64,000 nucleotides of DNA from Bagarius yarrelli (lineage: Eukaryota; Chordata; Actinopteri; Siluriformes; Sisoridae). Positions 10,065-19,626 of the stretch are shown in pieces (within the stretch, counting starts at the first letter, position 1; every line of letters begins with the position of its first letter). Location: NCBI GenBank assembly GCA_005784505.1, contig VCAZ01000179.1:53501-117500 (forward strand), given 5' to 3'. The notes below the pieces were generated by a model. The model searched no databases, was not told the origin of the DNA, and worked only from the letters and a program-made list of their open reading frames with translations. Position numbers and translations under genes: made by a program.

Positions 10065-13000
10065 ACATAATACATGCATTGAAATCCCTATGTATTTGTT
10101 TCTGGAAGCCCACAGAAAGGTAATATCTTTGTCTTCTCCCAGATCTCTAACAGAACACTTTGAGAAAGTGATTTTGACTTCACACTGTTTCTCGCAGTAT
10201 GGAATAACAAGATAAATCCAGCCGACTGACCCAAATATGACTTAGGAGGCTTTTGACCTTGAAATATAGACTGTTTGTCTGTTAGACAAGAAAAAAAAAA
10301 CACATGTAGAAGAATCAGGACAAGGAGGCCGCGGAGAATCGAGAGCAGCGTGCCTGAGCAGTGAGTCACACGAGACGGATCCGTTAAGGACGTTTGAACA
10401 CAGGAGGAAGTAGAGCATGTCTTCTGATGTTCTATCTCGCAGACTTTTATTTGTCAGCTTAGAGACGCCAAAAATTCCCTATTTCTGCGAGACCATTAGA
10501 CACTTTGTTGATAGTGTGTGTGAAAAAAAAAAATCAAATATAGCAGCTTTGTTCTACTGGAATGTTGAATTACAGATTACATATGGACAGAACAAAAAAG
10601 GTGAATAGGTGAAAGCTTCGACAGCTAGCATTAATTCTAACTATGGTTTCCCGATGCCCACGTGTCAAATCTATAAGTGTGTGTGCATCAGTCGTTTGAA
10701 GGCCAGCACTATTGTTATTGCCTCCCTATCTCTCAAACAGCTCCACCGCACGAGAAGCGGGCGCTGCGGATGCCGTTGCCAAGGCAACTGCAGAGCAAGA
10801 TGCTTTAGGCGCATCAAGGCAGCCTCCAATCAAATGAGGAGGAGAGAAAATCTGCACAGCTCTGCGCAAAAAAAAATTTATAAAATAACAACCCAGCAGC
10901 CATTCTTTTTCTTTTTTTAGTAATGATAACGGAAATTGTTTGATAAAGTGATTGTGGGCATTTTCCCTACAGGCCCTGCGTTAGTAAAATGTTAAGGGTA
11001 AAAATATATACAGAGAAAAAGGTAATGCTATTTAAATTAGAATATTAATTTAATATTAAAATTGAGGTTTCATTTTATTCTTTTCATGATAGTCAGTAAA
11101 TGATTATGTGAATTGAACCGGAAGCATGCAGATTTACAGGAATACCGTATATTAAAGAATATTAGGATATGTTGCATAAACCTGTTTGCTTTAATATACA
11201 AAACATTTATTCTGCTTCTTTTTTTATTTCTAAAACCCTAATTTTTTATTCTTAACCCCTTTTCCGTTTCAACCCATAATATGCATACACACACAACCAC
11301 CGACGAACACACACATACACAAACACTACTCCCACGCAAATTCAAGCGCACACGCAGAGTGGACTCACCGATTCGGGGTTCGGGCGTGCTAAGATTGCGA
11401 ACGTGGAAAGAGCGTCACACACGCACCTGGTCCTGCCTGAATCGAGCGCGAGCGCTCTGCAGCCGCGTGACGACCACGAACCCAGCAGCGACTCACTGAA
11501 AGAGGGAGAGGGGGCAAGAGAAAGAGAGAGAGAGATGGGGAGAGGGAAGAAGAGGAGTAGGAGTGGGAGGAGGAGAGGGAAGAGAAAGAGAGATGGAGCG
11601 TTTCAGAGAAATCTCACACTGCAAAATGAACCCTCGGGATTTTTTCCCGCTTTTGCTCACACTCGCGTTCTACATAATAGGTGTGAGTGGTAAAGGCAAA
11701 GAATTCCTAGCTTAAGAATGTATACAGATGTAATGCATTGCAATGCAATCATAAAGATAACAAATCCTGAATCTTGTTTTGTATTTTGTTTGCTATCAAA
11801 ATGAGCCCACTAATAAATTTAAAGAAAAAAAAAAAGAAGTTGTAACAAACCAGTAGCAGATCTATTCCTTTTTATCACCTGTGACATGCTTACAGGTCAC
11901 ATGACCATGTCTACAGCACATGATTAATGTCTAGCAGCTAAAATGTCTCTGTCTGAGAGAGAGAGGATGCGGTTGCCATGGCACCCTTAGTAAGGGAAAT
12001 GGCACAGAGTGGATATCAGCTCACGTTGGCTGTGCATGTGTCCAAAATTGTTGTTTGGAGATGTTTCGGATGGAGGTGGTGATGGTGAAGTGTGTATCAG
12101 TGTATCAGCGTTTCCTGCACTGGCCAATCAGTGTGTCTGCTAAGCTCTGGTCTAATGCACAACTAATTCAATCACATCTCTCAAGTGGCCTAAATCTTTC
12201 GTTCTACAACCTCCTACATCACCCAGTTTTTCTTTTTTTTTTTTTTTTTTGCAAGCAAAATCTTACATTATTTACTCACTCGTCACACCTCTGTTTTTAA
12301 ACTTCTTCTTTCCTTCCTTCCTTCCTTCCTTCCATCCATCTATCAAGCCACCCATCTATCTATCTCTGCCCTTCCGCGATAGCATTTATTTACACCTCTA
12401 TTATTACTCCTACCCAGAGAGTGTGAATGAGTAATGGCTTAGTTCTATCCCACATGTTCTACTTTCATCTGGCCTATTTACTGCTGTGGCACTTAATGAA
12501 TGAGATCACATCCCATATAAAGACATTTATCAATCTTTTTAGTTTAAAGATCTGTTTAAAACGGATATTTCTGCCAGATTTTTTTCATGTGTACAGTATT
12601 AAATATGATTAATTCAATAAATTACACATTTATTCTAAATTAAAACATCTGATTTTACAGTTTACAAGCATGTCCAAAAAAATCTCCAGAACAAAATAAA
12701 GCATCGAATGATTATTAAACAGTAAAAGAGCGCCTCTTAATGGCGCCTTGTATTAAACCTTCAGTTCAAGCTACTAACCCTAATATTAATACTTATTACC
12801 AGTATTACTTGTTACTTTTTTTATACTTTAATACCATTACTTTTGTCCTCATTAAATATTTAGATTTGTCTCTAGGCTTTTATACAATATGGACATATAC
12901 AATGACAACGGCGCCCCCAAGGGGTGGCCAGTGGTGGTCGCATGCTGTAGACATGGTCACCCCACAAAGATATGTTGTGAACTACATTAGTTTAAAGATT

Positions 13001-16000
13001 AGTTAATAACTGAATAAAATCGAACCTAATCACGATTAGGTTTGATAATCTCGGTCGTGAAACACTAAAATGTGACTTCTAAGACTTAGAATATAATTAC
13101 ATGTGAGTGTGTATCTGAGTGTGTGTGGATGACTGCACACATGGCACTGGGGGCAGACGAGTGTGAATGCCCTTTGCTAATGTGAAAGCATGACGACCAG
13201 CTGGCCTGTTAAATTCAGAGCAGACGCTCCTCGCTTATTCATAGACCTGCACATGCACAGCCACCCACGCTGGGGATTCACAAAAACGGCATGATTAACA
13301 CTTACGTCTCACTCTCATCCCAGGCAATACATGTCTCATTGACGGTGTCCTGCAAAGAAGAAAAAAAATTGGGGTGTTTATAATTTTTATAAATCCATAA
13401 AAGAAGATTTATAATTTTTTATGTCTTGTGATGAAACGTACGTTGAGCAGGTGAGGAAACTCAATCTCTACTGGGTTAGACAGGAAACCAGGTTCTGGCT
13501 TCACGGTTACCGTGACAACCTTGGAGTTCAGCAAGGTGCTGTTGCTGAGGAGAGAGATAACTCTGTTAGACAAGAGTGTTTGTTCTTTTTAGCTCTCAAA
13601 GGTATTGTAGAGGACAGAGAGAGTGTCGCAAAGACATGTGTGTGTATGTGTGTGAGAAATGGCCCACCTCTGCACAGACAGGATAGGTCCCAGATTTCTG
13701 TAGAGAACAATGCCAGTTACGAAGCCTGTGCTTTCTTTTGCATCTGCAAGAAATTGCATCATTAGTACTGGGATTTATTATTGTTTTTATGCATTTGATG
13801 TTAATAAAGCTGGTGCATGTACCTGGGACATCCAGACTGAGGGCATTACGTGACACTACAATTTTTTCATCCAAATTGCGAACCCACTCCATCATGCCTC
13901 TCCATCCTTTCATGGGAAAGGTCACATCCGAAGTCATGGTTTTGGGATGCTTTTGGATGCTCAGCACTGCCGGTGAAACAGAGCCACAAATATAGACTCC
14001 AATTTGCACAACTTTACTATTGCACAAAGGAAGGTTTTACATATAAGCACTAGGTTTTTTGTGCTTACTCACCAAAGTTCTCAGTCATCTCATAAATATC
14101 TTGGAAATCTCTCATCTGCTTGCCAATGATTTCGATGAAATCCTCGATCAAGCTGAACAGCTCCCTAATGTTCACCCCCATCTATAAGAACACAAAGACG
14201 ATTCATATGAAGATAATTTCTGCAACCCAACACGAGATATGCAGATTTTTCTTCTAACCCGCTGCAACTTTTTAACAGTGTCAGCCGTCTATGGAACTCA
14301 GCTACTTCCTGAGTACCATAAATGGTGCTGGAGCTGATTCATTAGAGGGTGTGAGGGAATTTGTACGTCTTTCTGACGCATTCGTACGCACGCGTGTAGG
14401 CGCGAGGTGTCCTTCATAGCGTGGCCTCCCGTTTCCTCGTTAGCTGCCATGACAACACACAGAGTGCTGTGTAGGCGGAATGATTTTTTCTCTCTAAGGC
14501 TCGCTGTGCCAGTCCAGCACATAAAAATTTCAGAGAAAGTGTGAGGCGTTTTCTAAAAGACTGTCCAACTGTGAAACAGGAAAAGTCTGAAAAAGTCTAA
14601 AACGCTGAATTCAAGGCACTGTTTCTGATTCGAATCCTAAGATAGTTGACAGAATCATTGAATATCAGGAGAATCAATACAATAAAGATAAAGTCATATA
14701 AATTCATTAAGTCTAGGATCTTGCTTAAGTGCCTGAAGCATATTAAATTGGTTTTCCTTTTGAAATTAAACTGAGCAACTCAAAAAGTCTGGAAGCTCCT
14801 TTATTTGTTGGACAGGATTAGAGTGCAGTTTATATGGGACACCAGCATGGAAAGCTAGTGATTTCAGCCTCCTCTTTTAGGTACAACTTATCCAAAATGG
14901 CTTCCCGATTTTGACTAATGTCTCTCGCTGTTCATGAGCGAAAAGTGTGAATTTAATTTTTTTATGACACTTTTAAAACCCACACCACAGGGCTATTCTG
15001 CTAATGAGTCAGAGTCTATATTAGCAAGCAACGCTTCGGCAAATAGATTCTGAGCAATAATGAGCATGCCAAAGAAAAAAAAACACTCCTACACACACTC
15101 ATGCACACTCAAACTCACCAGCTGTGCTTCCTGCCATTTGCCGTGGTGTTCATCCTTAAGTAAATTGCTGATTGTCTGGACGAAATTCTAATTAAAGAGA
15201 AATGACGGTTCTCATTTGCAATCAAATTAAGCAATGTTCTTAACGAAAAAAAAGTGGCTGCTTTACTGCAGTACTTTTATTACCTCTATGTCCACGACAC
15301 TGTAAGTAGCACTTTGAAAGATCTGCGAAGTGTTCCTCAGCATTTCCATTACTGCCAGCAGGTCCCCACTGTATTTTGTTGCATCGTTTGAGGTCATCCT
15401 CAGCCTGGACAGCATTTCAGACACACCATTCACCTGCACTCCTGTCTGGGACTTAGAGAACTGTTCACGGGTCTGAGGATAAAAGGACAAAAGATTGTGA
15501 TATACCATCGGGCATGTAAAAATACTTATTACTATATACTTATTACTATAAATTACTATAACATAAAATGGGAGCATCTGTAGAGTTATGGAGTCTCACC
15601 AGAGCTTGGATGTCTTGGTATTCTCTGGAGACACATTTAATGTAGCTAGGGTTTCCCCACATGGCCAATCCGATAGCATCTAGGGTGCATCGACGGAGAA
15701 CAAGGCCTACAATAGAGCAGATCAGTTTGTTCTTGAAACATGTAGAAAGGTCATGGAAAAGCAGTGGTCTAATTTAATACAACAATTAAAAATTAGATAC
15801 TTCTGGGGTTTTGTGAGAAAATTCCACTAAGCTAGTACCTGTTGCATCAGGGGGGCATGGAACAGCAACAGTGTCTCCAGCTGGAGTTCTCTTCCACACA
15901 GAATTGCCGTAGCTCTCTTCACCACAGATCTCATGGGGTTCTGCATGGTCCGATGTTAAGACATATTTAGTTTTTCAAATATCGTCATAAAATATTGGTA

Positions 16001-19000
16001 AGCATTTCTATTGCAATTGTTTTACCTGGGCATCTCTTCTCATTGCAGCGTCTCATCTCAGCTTTGTCACCGATGCAAGGTTCACCACCAAAGAAGGGTC
16101 CTTCACAAACCCTCTGCCTCTGTTGACTTCCTCCTCCACATGTCTTACTGCAGCTGCCCCAAGAGCTCCAGGGATGCCATTTCCCATCCACTATGAGTTC
16201 AAAACAAAAACATAATCACTTTTGAAGCTGTCCCTAATTTTAGAAGATTCATTTTTATTTTACTAGCACATCACAAAACTTCCACTTTTACAAGGTCGAC
16301 ATACCTGGGCAGTCTCTGAGAAAGCAGTTGTTGGTTTCACGCCAGTCTCCACGGCACTCCGAGCCTCCGTATGATGGGCCATTACACTCTCGAGTACGCT
16401 GCATTGTTCCATTGGAGCAGGAGGCAGAGCAGGGACTCCAGGCAGACCATTCGTTCCAGGAACCATCAACTACAAAGATTGACAGAAACTGTTAACGTCA
16501 AAATTAAAAAAAAAACAATTTGGTTTGTTTTATTTTTATCTAGTAGTATCTATGAAGAAAATATAAGCTACTTTTTTTTCATGTTTTAAAAACTAAAGAA
16601 GAGATCCTAGTGATCTGTCATTTTAACTGCCATGCATACAAACTGTGGAATACATTGCCATCTGGTGTTCAAAGAAGGGAATGCCATTTGTAAGCCTAAA
16701 ACATTCTAGAATGGCAAAGCTACAAAAAAAACATATTTTATTAACATTTCTGGCATAAATTCTTTATTTTTAATTTTTAGTCCAACTGAGCGGTTAAACC
16801 TAATATCAGGAGGTCAACACCTTAACCACTGAGCTACCAGATTCCCTATGTCTATGGATTTCGGTGTGTTTTTGGTGCAAAAGCGACTAACCAGGGCAGA
16901 CAGCAATGTTGCAGAATTTGGTCTGTTTTCTGGGTCCAGTGCATGGCTCTCCTCCATTATTGGGTGGCTTGCAGACACGGACACGGTCACGGTATCCACG
17001 ACCACATGTAGATGAACACAGACTCCATGGTGCCCACTCGTCCCAGGCTCCATTCACTTAATTACAGAAGAAACAGTCATTTCAAGACTATGTACATATT
17101 ATATTAAATTAAAGATAAGTTATATTAGTCTATTATTAGCACATGGCCATAAATATGTGTTAGTTTGTGTACCTGGGCAGACCACAGAGTTGTTGCAGGG
17201 TCTGTTCTCTCTCAAAGGGCCGATACACATCATGCTGTTTCCAGAAGTCATGCAGTTGCGTGTACGACTCTGCCACCCTTCACCGCAGCTGACAGAACAG
17301 GAGCTCCATGACGACCACTGATCCTGAACTCGATCTATAACCAAAAAGCTCCATTCAATTCAACATTCAGGATAAAAGCTGCAACTGAGCTGTTAAAGAT
17401 GTAAGATCAAACAGGTTAAATCTAGTTACCAGACTGAGGAACTGTTATCTCATCTCCATTGTCTCTCCTCAGACCGATGATGGAACGCAGGCCCTGGCTA
17501 CGCTGGCGCATTTTACCTGCTCAGGAAAAGATAGAACATCAATAATCCACCACTTCATTTATAAATTTAAAGGTTTAATGTAACAGACAGTTATGCTTAC
17601 CAATGCATGGTTGGGGGTTACATGCTCTGGCCTCCTCAACAACACCATCACAGATGCCGTCCTCGGATTGGCATGCTCTGCTGCGCACCTGGACACCACC
17701 TCCACACTCGTTGCTACACTCAGACCAGCGTGCCCAGCCGGACCAACCCTCTGCAATTATTTGAAGAAATAAGTTTTTTACTCTTCAGAAAAGTTGTTAA
17801 ACAGTTTAAGAAGCTTTTTCTTATTGAGACACATGGTCTATCTTTAACCTGTCCACTAAAGTGTTATGAAGGTCCAAAAAAAGACTTCAGAGACTGCCAC
17901 CTGGTGGATGACAAAATCAATTACAACCTGCCCCACTGTTGCATGTCCAGATGTTTATTTATTTGTTTGTTTGTCACAGTGGGTGCACGGTTTTAGCTGC
18001 TGGTCTGGCATTTGCACCCTGTAACCAACACATATCAAGACTTTAGCTGACAAGTCGATAAATCCAAACAGCATTGACATTAGAGTGAATGTTAAACTAT
18101 TCTGTAGATGGCTTTTGCAAAACATAAGGCTTTGAGTATAAAATGCCAGGGCACCACATGGGAAAGCAGATTGAAAAGGGTTTTAACACCTGCAGAGTCA
18201 TATTGCTGGAGACCGGAGGGTTACTAAGGCAACCACAGGTGCAACCCATCGATTGCCTTTCTTTCCCTGGTAGCATTGTGTGAACATCGCCTTTTTGCCT
18301 TGTTTAACTAATGGCTTAATTTTTTTCAATCTCACACACACCTGCTTGGCACATCAGATTAAAATAAATCTAACCACTAATCCAATAGCAGGTCTTAAGG
18401 CCTGGTGAGATGTTGGGAGGGTAGAAATATCTGGCTTAAGTTAACAAACTGACTCCAAATTTGTTGTTTATGATCTTTCAACACAAAGTGTTCTGCAGTT
18501 CTAGAGAACATTAGCGTTTAAACACAAAATTGTTGCAAAAGACAAAGTTTGCCTGAGTGTAATTTGAGCTCTCCAGCAGGTGGCAATCCTGCAAACTTAT
18601 ATATATATATATTTGAAATTAATGTTCTCTCTGACTTTAATTTTTGTAGATATAGTAAAACAGACAATATAGTTATTCGTACACTTACACACACTCCGAT
18701 ACTTACTCATCAGCTCGGCATCCCTGTTGTTGTCTTTAACGGTGGGTGTGCATTTCTCCAGATAGACTCCACCCCTATAGCACCCACCAGGCCTCCTTTT
18801 GGGTGGCTCCCAACACTGGCATGGTGTGGCCATGATTCCACAGGGGTTGCCTTGGGAACTGGTTGCCAGACAATCTCCCAGCCATTTGCAGAGCATCTCA
18901 CAGGCAGGCACACTAGGGTTCCTCTTCCCCACAACCAGGAACTCTGCACTGAACTGGCTGCCTTCGTCATCATTTCTGTCCTCTTCCACCATGAGCTCTG

Positions 19001-19424
19001 TTCCAATGCGGGGCACCACCTTCCTGAGCTGCAGAAACTGCTTGCTGGACTCAAGGTAGGCCACTGCTGATGTAGCATCACACAGGCGCACTACCTCGTC
19101 AAAGCTTTCCATGCCCAGGTAGGTTCGTGAAGTCTCCAGGAATGAGTCAAATTGGAAGGTCTTGATCTGGCGTGGTGTGCAAGTTTCGGTGGGCTTGGTG
19201 ATCTTCATGTAGACGGTGTAGCGACGTGGATCAGGGTTCTGCAGGGTCCAAGAGCATGGGGATGATGAAAGTGCTGTTTTTGATGAAAAGACACCAAAAA
19301 AGCGGCTTTGCTCGAGTGTTGCGCAGGTGTCCGAGGCGGGTCCAGATGGGGTGGCAAGAGTCAAGTTGAGAAACATACACAAGGCCAGGGAGAGGCCAGT
19401 GATCCAGAAAGGTTTCCACTCCAT
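4971..19424 (-). CDS. adgrb1: Adhesion G-protein-coupled receptor B1 (BAI1), 30 coding exons
   Basis: Cell-surface receptor. In mammals ADGRB1 binds phosphatidylserine and other ligands through its thrombospondin repeats, signals through ELMO/DOCK-Rac, and acts at synapses and in engulfment. Coding exons in transcript order: 18707-19424, 17601-17750, 17430-17516, 17173-17334, 16892-17056, 16305-16469, 16026-16190, 15839-15940, 15600-15706, 15284-15472, 15119-15187, 14073-14181, 13823-13966, 13668-13743, 13442-13544, 13306-13349, 11369-11495, 9184-9287, 8963-9065, 8638-8858, 8458-8524, 8196-8281, 7575-7746, 7370-7465, 7143-7179, 6389-7023, 6188-6223, 5835-5939, 5501-5551, 4971-5168. All introns are GT..AG and all phases agree, giving 1530 residues (human about 1584). 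Five TSRs, the N-terminal domain and the end VGQDIIDLQTEV match ADGRB1 as I remember it. No frameshift or internal stop was seen. The a/b duplicate is undecided. Confidence 0.96.
5501..5551 (-). CDS. adgrb1: adgrb1 exon 29: 51-bp tail exon (RWSVSS)
   Basis: A small phase 0/0 exon coding SVRWSVSSAGSDKTSHS. The acceptor is excellent (long T-rich tract then tacag) and the donor is GTAAGT. It has no counterpart in the human ADGRB1 isoform I remember, but RWSVSS-G resembles a tail segment of a paralogue (ADGRB2). That resemblance to coding sequence is the main reason to accept it. Its length is a multiple of three, so it may be alternatively spliced. Without it the protein would be 1513 residues. 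Confidence 0.75.
5835..6223 (-). CDS. adgrb1: adgrb1 exons 27-28: distal tail with RKR motif
   Basis: Exon 27 (6188-6223, 36 bp) codes RQKSRYAELDFE. Exon 28 (5835-5939) codes KIMHTRKRHQNMFQDLNRKL, then HHAEKDRESPASDSK. RKR at residues about 1419-1421 corresponds to the basic motif reported to be needed for ELMO1 binding in mammalian BAI1, and the helix around it is strongly conserved. Both exons are phase 0/0. Confidence 0.94.
6389..7023 (-). CDS. adgrb1: adgrb1 exon 26: central cytoplasmic tail
   Basis: The largest tail exon, residues about 1190-1401: low-complexity Ser, Thr and Pro with recognisable ADGRB1 blocks SSHTLTLRRDKSR, DIFTQMDPEL, TTSTLRSKPKDD and YNISIEQLPQARIMHLG. The poly-proline run of mammalian ADGRB1 (a BAIAP2/IRSp53-type SH3 target) is not seen. 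Two donors lie 12 bp apart. GTGAGT at 6388-6383 includes VSEG after SMSSLE. GTCAGC at 6400-6395 ends at SMSSLE and would reproduce the mammalian junction. Both keep phase 0. Confidence 0.92.
7143..7465 (-). CDS. adgrb1: adgrb1 exons 24-25: proximal cytoplasmic tail
   Basis: Exon 24 (7370-7465) codes VQEAVKCRVVDRKDDGNGDS, then GSSLQNGHTQRL. Exon 25 (7143-7179) is only 37 bp and codes GDFEKDGDSNRP plus a split glycine. In mammalian receptors the DFEKD motif continues into a conserved stretch of about 30 residues. Here the donor follows almost at once and no exon for that stretch is visible in the 119-bp intron that follows. Exon 25 is the least certain small exon, but the splice signals and phase fit. 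Confidence 0.85.
7575..7746 (-). CDS. adgrb1: adgrb1 exon 23: transmembrane helices 6 and 7
   Basis: Residues about 1089-1145. Helix 6 is [20 protein letters not shown], then LAITDRR. Helix 7 is SALFQILFAVFDSLEGFIIV, then MVHCILRRE. The exon ends exactly at the cytoplasmic edge, before VQEAVKCR of the next exon. It is nearly identical to vertebrate ADGRB1. Acceptor is ttctgcag and donor GTGAGT. Confidence 0.96.
7915..8160. repeat. CCAT-type microsatellite in adgrb1 intron 22
   Basis: Imperfect tetranucleotide (ATCC/ATCT)n tract, purest at 8105-8140, within 40 bp of exon 22. Confidence 0.85.
8196..8524 (-). CDS. adgrb1: adgrb1 exons 21-22: extracellular loop 2, helix 5, intracellular loop 3
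   Basis: Exon 21 (8458-8524) codes YCWLSLEGGLLYSFVGPAAA with the conserved CW of loop 2. Exon 22 (8196-8281) completes helix 5 with VNMVIGILVFNKLV. It then gives the short intracellular loop SKDGITDVKLKERAG. This is the short-loop form, without the longer insertion known in other ADGRB transcripts. Intron 22 carries an ATCC-type microsatellite (7915-8160). Confidence 0.94.
8638..8858 (-). CDS. adgrb1: adgrb1 exon 20: transmembrane helices 3 and 4
   Basis: Residues about 964-1037. Helix 3 reads [20 protein letters not shown], and its Cys (VMCTL) pairs with extracellular loop 2 in this class. The loop WQSYMAVTGRLRNRIIRKR and helix 4 (FLCLGWGLPALVVAVSVGF) follow, ending TKAKGYGTVN. The sequence is closest to mammalian ADGRB1 among the three paralogues (VAAFLH, VTG-LRNR). 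The donor is GTGAGT at 8637-8632. Confidence 0.96.
8963..9287 (-). CDS. adgrb1: adgrb1 exons 18-19: transmembrane helices 1 and 2
   Basis: Exon 18 (9184-9287) codes PSVTMIVGCGVSSLTLLLL, continuing IIIYVSVW, the first helix. Exon 19 (8963-9065) codes the intracellular loop YIRSERS and helix 2, VILINFCLSIICSNALILIG, then QTQARNK. These are near-identical to vertebrate ADGRB receptors. Donors are GTAAGG and GTATGA, and the Trp-Lys codon split between them keeps the frame. Confidence 0.95.
9288..11368 (-). other. adgrb1 intron 17 (about 2.1 kb)
   Basis: AT-rich intron between the GPS exon and the TM1 exon. It contains an ATT microsatellite at 10028-10062 and scattered GT/CA runs. No exon, hairpin or mobile element was recognised. 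Confidence 0.7.
11369..11495 (-). CDS. adgrb1: adgrb1 exon 17: GPS cleavage site and tethered agonist
   Basis: Residues about 852-894. It carries W..RGC and CVCDALSTFAILA, the GPS core. By family precedent, cleavage falls between Leu 881 and Ser 882, leaving STFAILA as the start of the tethered agonist. The conserved His before the scissile Leu in many adhesion receptors is Ala here (mammalian ADGRB1 has Arg), so autoproteolysis may be weak. The exon is clearly GC- and CpG-richer than the AT-rich introns around it (1.8 kb on one side, 2.1 kb on the other). Confidence 0.93.
11496..13305 (-). other. adgrb1 intron 16 (about 1.8 kb)
   Basis: Intron between the two exons that share the GPS region. 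It holds a GA-rich block at 11505-11600, a TTCC run near 12308-12335 and a short inverted repeat near 13024-13043. Nothing coding was recognised. Confidence 0.7.
13306..15940 (-). CDS. adgrb1: adgrb1 exons 8-16: hormone-receptor-like motif and GAIN domain
   Basis: Nine exons code residues about 538-851. Exons 8-9 (15839-15940, 15600-15706) give the hormone-receptor motif: PHEIC, VWKRTPAGD, RRCTLDAIGLAMWGNPSY and KCVS. Exons 10-16 build the GAIN domain. Landmarks are KYSGDLLAVMEMLRNTSQIF, NFVQTISNLLKDEHHGKW, a helix LIEDFIEIIGKQM, TFPMKGWRGMMEW, GIVLYRNLGPILSV, and the beta-strand run VVTVTVKPEP to EIEFPHL. Exon 16 (13306-13349, 44 bp) starts the GPS with NETCIAWDE. Phases are consistent throughout. 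Several N-x-S/T sites suggest N-glycosylation. Confidence 0.93.
16026..17334 (-). CDS. adgrb1: adgrb1 exons 4-7: thrombospondin type 1 repeats 2-5
   Basis: Four consecutive exons (17173-17334, 16892-17056, 16305-16469, 16026-16190), all phase 1/1 and 162-165 bp, each code exactly one TSR: QWSSWSSCSVSCGEGW, AWDEWAPWSLCSSTCGRGY, SWNEWSAWSPCSASCSNGT and KWHPWSSWGSCSKTCGGGS. Each ends in a C-P pair before the split glycine/valine codon. TSRs bind sulphated glycans, CD36-type partners and, in BAI1, phosphatidylserine. The WxxW and basic strand residues expected for this are visible. The intron between repeats 3 and 4 holds a SINE fragment. Confidence 0.95.
16770..16848 (-). repeat. SINE fragment in adgrb1 intron 5
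   Basis: On the plus strand it reads caacaccttaaccactgagctacc, the inverted tRNA-like head of the SINE family described at 29014. It is truncated. Confidence 0.5.
17430..17516 (-). CDS. adgrb1: adgrb1 exon 3: linker between TSR1 and TSR2
   Basis: An 87-bp exon coding residues about 290-318, rich in Arg, Ser and Asp (GKMRQRSQGLRSIIGLRR, then DNGDE). It matches in place and in the RSQ-LRS core the linker of mammalian ADGRB1. It has no cysteines and is probably a flexible hinge. The phase is 1/1 like its neighbours, so skipping it would keep the frame. Confidence 0.88.
17601..17750 (-). CDS. adgrb1: adgrb1 exon 2: thrombospondin type 1 repeat 1
   Basis: Residues about 240-289. It shows the W-x-x-W-x-x-W pattern (GWSGWARWSECSNECGGG) and the paired cysteines of a TSR, ending in ACNPQPC. 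This first repeat is present in ADGRB1 but missing from mammalian ADGRB2 and ADGRB3, which have four, so it helps fix the paralogue. Acceptor ttgcag and donor GTAAGC are clear, and the split codon with exon 1 gives lysine 240. Confidence 0.93.
18707..19424 (-). CDS. adgrb1: adgrb1 coding exon 1: signal peptide and N-terminal CUB-like domain
   Basis: Encodes residues 1-239 plus one base. The start codon at 19424-19422 has A at -3 and G at +4, a good Kozak context. It is followed at once by a signal peptide (hydrophobic core ITGLSLALCMFLNLTLA, cleavage probably near residue 25). Residues 34-204 form the cysteine-bearing N-terminal domain, with SWTLQNPDPRRYTVYMK and a SFDEVVRLCD segment typical of ADGRB1. 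The exon ends in a strong donor (GTAAGT) at 18706-18701. Where mammalian ADGRB1 has an integrin-type RGD motif, this protein reads RGG (residues 217-219). The start was chosen because the signal peptide follows directly. Confidence 0.95.
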
Positions 19425-19626
19425 CTTTGTAGAGGATGGATGGATTGGTGCTATCGGTTGATCTAGACCTTTTTGTCTCTTTATTTTAATGTACGACTGG
19501 TGTAAGGGATTTTGTTTCTTGATCTTTTATCTTCTGGGATTCTTTTTGTTGGATGTTTCTTTTTGTGCACTAAGATAGCTTGGATGGAGGGTTAAAACTT
19601 CACTAGAAAGAAGGGGCCATATCTGT
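19425..19626 (-). other. 5' untranslated part of adgrb1 exon carrying the start codon
   Basis: Non-coding sequence directly upstream of the ATG. Two acceptor-like sites could begin the exon: one ending at 19626 (tcttcag) and one ending at 19602 (ctttctag). Which one is used cannot be decided from sequence alone. Confidence 0.45.

Noticed and set aside
13596..14027. Continuous 143-codon minus frame read through two adgrb1 exons and their intron
   Set aside because: Only residues matching exon 13 (13823-13966) are receptor-like. Strong splice sites bound that exon, and the next exon continues in another frame.
18549..19070. A 173-codon plus-strand open frame over adgrb1 exon 1
   Set aside because: It is antisense to a well-supported exon and has no recognisable domain.
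4971..19424. Assignment of the receptor to ADGRB2 or ADGRB3
   Set aside because: Five thrombospondin repeats, the N-terminal domain (CATL..RFFG, NPDPRRYT, RTYLG-ESFDEV-RLCD) and the end VGQDIIDLQTEV fit ADGRB1. The mammalian paralogues have four repeats and different ends. Only the 51-bp exon 29 looks paralogue-like.
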